DNA of 64,000 bases from NCBI GenBank assembly GCA_964605655.1, contig CAZSDK010000002.1:62001-126000 (forward strand). The letters are read 5' to 3'. Under the pieces are notes generated by a model. That model did not search any database. It was given only the letters and a program-made list of their open reading frames with translations, and was not told the origin of the DNA. The position numbers and the translations under genes were made by a program. Origin of the DNA: JAKLIX01 sp964605655. Lineage in GTDB: Bacteria > Bacteroidota > Bacteroidia > Bacteroidales > CAIXZF01. Positions 22,201 through 31,200 of this stretch are shown piece by piece (the stretch's first letter is position 1; the number at the start of each line of letters is the position of its first letter).

Positions 22201-25200
22201 GGTTTACTGACGGTCCTCCCGCTGAACGAACCTATTGAAGCCATACTTCCTAATGTACTTGAATGCCCTGACAATCAGGTTGTTGTTCCAATACTGGTTC
22301 AGAATGTTTATAACATTGCCGCAGTTTCTCTTACTTTCAATTATGATCCGGCAGTGATGACTTATGTCAACTATCAGAACCTGAACCCGCAACTGGCAGG
22401 TGGAATATCCAACTTCTACTCTGTACCCGGTGAATGGAAATTCTCCTGGTTCAGCCTTACTCCGGTCAATATCGGAACAGGTATCCTGATTGAACCTGTG
22501 TTTAACTACCTGGGAGGAGCAAGCGATCTCACCTGGGATCTTGCCATTTCCGGCAACTGTGAGTTTGCCGACTTCAACGCCAACTCTTATGCAGCCAACT
22601 ATACCAATGGATCTATCGGAACTCCCGGACAGATACCTGAGGTTGTGACCGCTCCTGCTGATATGACGGTGACTCACGGCGATAACGCCCAATTCAGCCT
22701 GGTGGCTAACGGTGCTGCCGGTTATCAATGGCAGGTCAGTACCGACGGCGGTGTTACCTGGACCAACCTGGCCGAAAATGTGCATTATTCAGGAGTGAAC
22801 ACCCCTGATCTCTTTATCACAGACGCTTTGTATCTGTATAACGGATACCAGTACCGCTGCCTGATGACCGGTGATCCTTGTCTTGTACCCTCTCCTGCAG
22901 CCACACTAACCGTGAATCCTGTGCCTTTCACCATCAATACCTATGCTGCAACCCTGACCGCTTGTCCGGGTAATGACATCATAGTACCGATCACGGTCAC
23001 TGATCTGTATAACGTAGCATCTGTTTCATTGGTCATGAATTACAACGATGCCGTACTGACTTACCTGGGATACGATAATCTGAACCCAGCCATGAGTAAT
23101 GCGCTGATCAGTCCGACACCCGGTCAGTTCATTTTCGCATGGTATTCCATTTTCCCTGCCAGCCTTGGTGATGCCACCCTCGTTGACCTCTTGTTCACTT
23201 ATCAGGGAGGCTCTGCTGATCTCGTATGGGATGTGGTAACCCCGAACCTTTGCGAATACACCGATATCGATGCCAATACCATGGCTGCTGCTTTCTTTAA
23301 TGGAAATGTGTCATCTGCCCAACAGTATCCAACCATCCTGACCAACCCTGTTGCTACAGGTGGTTTTGTTGGTGACTTTGCACAATTCACCGTAGATGCT
23401 GTAAATGCAACCGGATACCAGTGGCAGTACAGCGACGACGGAGGCACGACCTGGTTTGATATCCCTGACGATGGTAATGTCAGCGGATCCAACACCAATA
23501 CGATGAGTATTGACAGCCTGGTGCTCCATTGGAATAATTCCCTGATCCGGGTTATCGTTTATGGAACCTGCGGATGGGATTTGAACTCAGAATCTGCACT
23601 TCTTACGGTAATTTCGCAGCCGACCATCGTCACCACTGCCGGCAATGTTGAGATTTGCGGCACGGAACTCAGTGTACCGGTAAGTGCAGAAGAGTTCAAC
23701 AATGTGGCTTCCTTTAACCTCATTCTTAACTATGATAACAGTCTGCTTACCTTTAACGGTCTCCAGAATGTGAACGCTGCCCTGGGCACTGTCAACGTAT
23801 TGGATGCCGCCGGTGTCCTTACCATGTCATGGACCGGTGCTCCTGTTTACCTGGGTAATGACCAGCTGTTTGAAATGATGTTCACTTCATTGCCAGGCAT
23901 TACGGAACTGAACTGGGATCTTTCCTCAATCTATACCAATTCTTATGGATACGATGTCCCTGCTACCTTTAATAATGGCACTACCATTGCTCATGCTATT
24001 CCTGTTGTGACCCTGGATCCTGCCGGACCGTTCTGTATCGATGCCCCTGCAGCCATTTTAAATGGTCTGCCCGAAGGTGGTGAATATACCGGGAACAGTG
24101 TTGACGGTAACATGTTCTATCCTTCCGTTGCTGGTGCAGGTACCTGGACGGTTACCTATACCTTCGTTGACGAATACGGTTGTACCAACTTCGCAACCCA
24201 GGATATCGTGGTTAATCCTTTACCTGAGGTTAGCTTTGAACCCTTATCACCGGTTTGTATTGATGCCCCTGCAGTGATTCTTGCCGGATGGCCTGAAGGA
24301 GGCGTCTTCACCGGGGAAGGTGTTGACGGGAACCTGTTCTATCCTTCTGTTGCAGAAGCCGGAACCTGGACCCTCACTTATACCTATACTGATGAGAACG
24401 GATGTACCAACTTTGCCACCCAGGATATCACTGTGAATCCTCTGCCGGTAGTCACTCTCGATCCGGTTGGTCCTTTCTGTGTTGATGCTCCTGCAGCTTC
24501 CCTCACAGGATTACCTGAAGGTGGCGCCTTCACCGGTAATGGCGTTGATGGCAACCAGTTTAATCCTGCTGTTGCCGGAGTTGGTGTGTGGACAATCACC
24601 TATACCTATACTGATGAGAACGCTTGCACCAACAGTGCCACCCAGGATATCGTTGTTAATGCTTTACCCGAAGTGAGCTTTGATGCTGTTGCACCTCTCT
24701 GTGTAGACGCTGTTGCCGTAACCCTTGTTGGATGGCCCGAAGGTGGCACCTTCACCGGAATTGGTGTGGATGGTAACCTGTTCGACCCGGCTGTCGCCGG
24801 CGTAGGCACATGGACCCTCACCTATACTTATACCGATGAGAATGGATGTACCAACTTTGCTACCCAGGATGTGGTCGTCAACGCACTGCCGAGTTTCGTT
24901 ACTGAAGCTTCCGATACAGAGATCTGTCTGGGTGAAACGGTGACCTTCATCAGTACCTATACCGGTACTGGTCCCTGGACCGTTGAATTTATCACCAACG
25001 GTGTGGTTGGAACCTTTACTGATACTGAGAATCCCAGCGAATACACCACTGAACTGGAAGAAACCACCACTTATGAGTTTCTCTCTGTAACGGATGCCAA
25101 CGGATGTACTTCACCCTTGAGCCAAACCATTACCATTATCGTTGATCCTATCACCTCCATTACCACTTCACCCTCCAGCATTACGGTAGATGAAAGCGGC

Positions 25201-28200
25201 AGCGCCAGCTTCACCGTGGTTGCTGAGAACCCCACTGCTTATCAGTGGCTGCTGTCAGAAGACGGTGGTGCAACATGGACTGACCTGGTTGACAATACAG
25301 TGTACTCAGGTGCTACTGCTGCTACCCTGAATATCAATGTCGTCACCTATTACATGAATGGTAATATGTATCAGTGTGTGGTCAGCGGTATCTGTCCTCC
25401 TTTTGTTACCTCCGAAGTTGCAACACTGACGGTGAATCCTATCATCATCACCATTGCCGGTGAAGTGGAACAATGTGCCGGTGAGGTCATCCTCCCCATC
25501 AGCGTGATCCACCTGCATGATATGGCTGCTATGTCATTGTCACTGAATTATGATGACAACCTGTTCAACTACCTCGGATATCAGAATGCGAATCCCGTTC
25601 TCAATGACGGAGTGCTTGTTGTTGATTCATACAACAGCCAGATCAAGATTGGATATTTCAGTCTGTTCCCTGCAACCATCGAAGACGGATTACTCCTTGA
25701 AGTGATCCTGCAGTCAGAGGGTGGCAACACTGATCTGATCTGGGATTCTATCGTTGAAGGCAACTGTGAATATTTCAATATGGATGCCGAGCCCATCATC
25801 TCTCATTATGTCAATGGAAGCCTGATTGTACATCCCATACCTACCTCTATTGGTGTTGCAGAACCTGCTGCTGTATGCCTTGGCGCCAGTTCAATGATCA
25901 CTTTTGAATTCACCGGTACCGGACCCTGGAATGTTGAATACACCACCCAGGTAGGAACTGAAGCTCCTCAGGATTTCACTGAAGTCGTTTATGATAGTCC
26001 TCATACCTTCACCTATACCCCGACCGCAACTACCACCTGGACGAACGTTTCAATCACCGATTTTTACGGATGTACCAGTTATGATCCTGCACCCCTCACT
26101 CTGACTGTTTACGATCAGCCTGCATACACCATGACGCTGAGCGATAATGAGTTTTGCTATGGAAACTCAACTGAGTTCTCTGCAAGCTTTACCGCCGGTC
26201 TTGCTCCCTTCACCCTGGTATTCGACCACGATGGTGTTATAGAAACCTATGTTACCAGCGATTATACCTGGAACATGACACTTCAGCCCGAATCCTCGAC
26301 CACTTATACCCTGGTATCTGTGACCGACGGCAATGGCTGTACCATCAACCCCGGTGAAGTCTTCACTATTGTTGTTAATCCGTTGCCTGTGGTAACCCTT
26401 GATCCGGTTGCTCCCGTTTGTATCGATGGTGAAGCCATCACTCTGAACGGTCAGCCGGCTGGTGGTAACTACAGCGGTAATGGTGTTGTCGACGGCGTAT
26501 TCTATCCAGCTGTTGCAGGTGTTGGAACCTGGACCATTACCTATGGATATACCGACCTGAACGGATGCTATAGCGAAACGACCCAGGATGTGGTCGTAAA
26601 TCCGCTTCCCGAGGTTACCCTTGATGTTCTGGCCCCTGTATGTCTGAATGTTGCTGAGGTTGCATTGAACGGATGGCCGGAAGGCGGCGTTTATTCCGGC
26701 ACCGGCGTAGTCGGCAATATATTCTATCCCAGCCTGGCAGGCGTGGGCACCTGGACCATCACCTATACCTATACCGATGGCAACGGATGTACCAGCTATG
26801 CTACACAGGATATCACGGTGATCGATGTTCCTACCTATACCTACACCCTGGATGCAACGGAAGTATGTATCGGACAACCTGTGACTTTCACCAACTATTT
26901 CACTGGTGTGGCTCCCTGGACCGTTACCTTCTTATATAATGGTGTGGCATCCTCCTTTACCACTTCCGACAATCCTGAGTTCTATACCGAGTATCTCACT
27001 GAGACGACTGTATTTGAACCGCTTACAGTAACGGATGCCAATGGTTGTGTGAGTATACTGAACCAACCCACCACCATCGTCGTGAACCCCTTACCGGAGC
27101 TCAGCTTTGATCCTATTCAGGATGTCTGTCTGAATGCCGTACCCGTTGCCCTTATTGCAACTCCTGCAGGTGGTACTTTCTCAGGACCCGGCGTCGACGG
27201 TGAGTTCTTCAACCCTGCCCTCGCCGGCGTTGGTACCTTCACCCTGACGTATGACTACACCGATGAAAACAGTTGTTCAAATACGACGACCCAGACCGTC
27301 ACCGTGCTTGATCTCCCGACTCTGAATTATACAGTCACACCTACCGAACTGTGTTATGGGGAAAGCGTCACCTGGGTGAATTACTTCACCGGAGTGGCTC
27401 CCTGGACCGTGGTCTACAGCCATAATGGCGTGATCAGTTCCTTCACCACCTCAGACAATCCTTATATTGAGACCGAACCAATGTACGAATCGGTGTTGAA
27501 CGAAGTACTTTCAGTTACCGATGGTACAGGTTGTTACGTTCCTCTCTCGATGATTGATGTGATCACTGTACATCCTCTTCCTGAGGTTACCATTGATCCC
27601 GTGGCTCCGTTATGTCTGAATGCTGATACTTATGCTCTTGTCGGCAACCCTGCCGGCGGCACCTTCACAGGACCCGGTATCTTTGATAATATGTTCTACC
27701 CGGCATTGGCTGGAGTGGGTACCTGGACCGTGACCTATACCTTTGTTGATGAGTTCGGTTGTACCAATTCAACCACCGCCGATATCACGGTACTCGATAT
27801 TCCGACCCTCACTTATACGGTCACACCGACCACAGTTTGTCTTGGTGAACCGATCACCTGGACCAACTTCTTCACCGGTGTAGGTCCATGGACTGTCAAC
27901 TATATTCTTGATGGAGTACCCGCCACCTTTACGGTTAGCGACAATCCTTACATCCATGTTGAGATTCCTGTTGCCTCCTTCGTGAACGAGACCGTTTCAG
28001 TGACAGACGCCACCGGTTGCACCAGTCCGGTCAACCAGATCGACGTTGTGACTGTGAATCCTCTGCCTGAATTGAGCATTGATCCTATTGCACCTGTTTG
28101 TCTGAATGCCGGTCCGGTTCCCCTGGTTGGAAATCCTGCCGGCGGTACTTTCTCAGGTACAGGAGTCGACAACAATGTATTCTATCCTGATCTTGCCGGT

Positions 28201-31200
28201 GTGGGCACCTTCACCCTTACTTATGTTTACACCGATGGCAATACCTGTACCAACAGTACTTCTATTGAGGTGACCGTACTGGATGTTCCAACATACAACT
28301 ATGTGGTATCCCCCACAGAGATGTGTTTCGGAGAACCCATCAACTGGGTTGAAACCTTCACAGGTGCAGCACCCTGGACTGTAAATTACCAGAGCAATGG
28401 CGTTCCCGGTTCATTTACCGTGAACGAGAGCCCGAGTTATTACACACAGGTGCTTTCCCAAACCACTTTATATGAACCTCTCAGCGTCACCGACGGCAAT
28501 GGTTGCACCATCCTGGTGAACAATCCTACCACCTTTGTGGTACATCCGCTGCCTGTTATCAATATTGATCCGGTAGCTCCTGTTTGTATCGACGCAGCTC
28601 CTGTCATGCTCTTTGCTACTCCGGTAGGTGGTGCTTTCACCGGTGCCGGTGTTGATGGCATGATGTTCAATCCCGCCCTTGCCGGTGTGGGAACCTGGAC
28701 CATCACCTATACCTTTACCGATGAGTTCGGATGCACCAACTCAGCTACCATTGACGTTGTTGTTAACCCCTTACCCGTGGTAACCCTCGATCCTGTTGCA
28801 CCGGTTTGCGTTGATGCCCCTGCCGTAGATCTGAATGGTCTTCCTTCAGGTGGCGTTTACAGTGGAATCGGAGTGGCAGGTGGCCAGTTCTTGCCTGGAT
28901 TGGCCGGTGTCGGAGTATGGACCATTACCTATACTTACGTCGACGGAAACGGTTGTGTCAACTTTGCTACCACCGATATTACCGTGAATGAACTACCGAT
29001 GGTAACACTCAACCTCCTCGATCCTGTTTGCGTAGATGCCAATCCTGTTATACTCGCCGGTGGCTTGCCGCTGGGAGGTCAATATACAGGAATCGGTGTG
29101 ACAGGTGGCGTTTTCTATCCTGCTGTTGCAGGAGTAGGCACCTGGACTATCACCTATACCTATACGGATGGTAATGGCTGTACCAGCTTTGCTACCCAGG
29201 ATATCGTGGTCAACGCTTTACCCGTGGTGACCCTCGATCCCCTGGCCCCGGTATGTATCGACGCTCCCGCTGTTGTGCTGAATGGACTGCCTTCAGGCGG
29301 AATGTACACCGGTGCCGGAGTTTCAGGTGGAATGTTCTATCCTAATGTTGCCGGTGCAGGAACATTTACCCTCACTTATATCTATACCGATGGAAACGGA
29401 TGTACCAACTTTGCTACTCAGGATATTACGGTGAACCCCTTACCTGTTGTCACTCTTGATCCTCTCTCACCAGTTTGTATCGACTTCGGCCCAGTTGCCC
29501 TCAACGGTTCACCTGCAGGCGGAGTATACAGTGGTGCCGGAGTGAGTGGTAACGTATTTACTCCTTTTGCAGTAGGTACTTTCCCCATCACTTACACCTA
29601 TACCGACGGAAATGGATGTACCAACTTCGCTACCCAGAATATCACCGTCAACAAACTGCCCGACCTCTTTAATGTAGTCGGCGGTGGCCAGTATTGCGCA
29701 GGCGGTGCCGGACAAATGGTTGGTCTAAGTGGTTCTGAAGCCGGAGTGGTTTACCATCTCTTCCTTGATAACAACATGACGGGCCAGACCGTAACAGGAA
29801 CAGGCTCCGTTGTTTCATTCGGTTACCAGACCGAGGCAGGTGTTTACACTGTTTATGCAGTGAATCCTGCCACCGGTTGTGAAAACTGGATGACGGGCAG
29901 TGTCTCTGTGATCATCAATCCTGCTCCCAGCATTGTTACTGCCGGAGGACTCCAGATCATCTGCCAGGGTTCTTCTGCTCTGCTGAATGCCAGTGTCACC
30001 GGTGGTACTACTCCTTACAGCTACCTCTGGACACCGGCAACCGGACTGAATGATGCTCACATCCTTCAGCCGACTGCAAGTCCGTTGTCATCCACTTTCT
30101 ATACGCTTCTCGTGACCGACGCCAATGGTTGTACCGATACTGACAATGCCTTTGTTGTAGTGAACGCTACTCCAACGGTCAACGCTGGTCTCGACAAGAC
30201 CATCTACGTAGGAACTTCTACACCGATGACCGCCTCAGTGGGTGGTGGTACTGCTCCTTACACCTATCTGTGGACACCTGCAACCGGATTAAGCAATCCT
30301 AACATCCTGAATCCCATCGCCTCACCGCTCGTAACAACCACTTATACCCTCGTGGTTACCGACCAGAATGGTTGTATGGGAACCGATCAGGTGGTTATTG
30401 TTGTCGATCCAGGTACAGCCGGATATGACGTCACCGGAACAGTGAACTACTTCAACGATATCCTCACACCCTTAAGCAACACCAACGTAACCCTGACGCA
30501 AGGCGCCACCTTAGTAGGAACAGCTATCACCAATACCTTTGGTGAGTACCTGATACCTACCGTACCCAATGGAACCTATACAAGTAATGGATCCAGCACC
30601 AAGCCTTGGGGTGGTGGTAATGCTATCGATGCTCTGTTAATGGCACGCCACTTCCAGAACCTCCAGCCTTTGTCAGGATTGAAACTGACTGCCGGAGACC
30701 TTGACAACAATGGTGTTGTTAACGCCAATGACGCCCTCCTGGTGATGATGAGGTCAGTCCATATCATTGAAAACTTTACCGCTGTGGGTGACTGGATCTT
30801 TGAAACCAAGACCGTGACCGTGAACAACGGCATTGCCATCAACAACTTCCTTGGATTGTGTTATGGCGACGTGAATGGTTCCTACCATCCCACTGCCAAG
30901 CTCGGCCCGAATGTAAGCCTCGATATCCGCGGAGTGAAAGCCATTGGAGCTTTCGATCAGTTCGAACTTCCCATCCAGGCTGGTACTCACATGAACCTGG
31001 GTGCCGCCTCACTGGTGCTTGACATCCCTGCCGGACTCGAAGTCATGAAGGTCACTCCTGCCAACGACCAGGTTTCTAACCTTGTTTATAACATCGTGGA
31101 CGGAAAACTGTACATCGAGTGGTACACGACCCAGAATACGAACCTGACCACCGGCGCCACCATCTTCAACCTCACCCTCAGAACCGATCAGTCATCCTAC

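Noticed and set aside
24004..29661. Regular repeats that could suggest a CRISPR array
   Set aside because: Periods are 222 and 486 bp, the repeats are coding, in frame and diverged. There are no short identical repeats with unique spacers and no cas genes.
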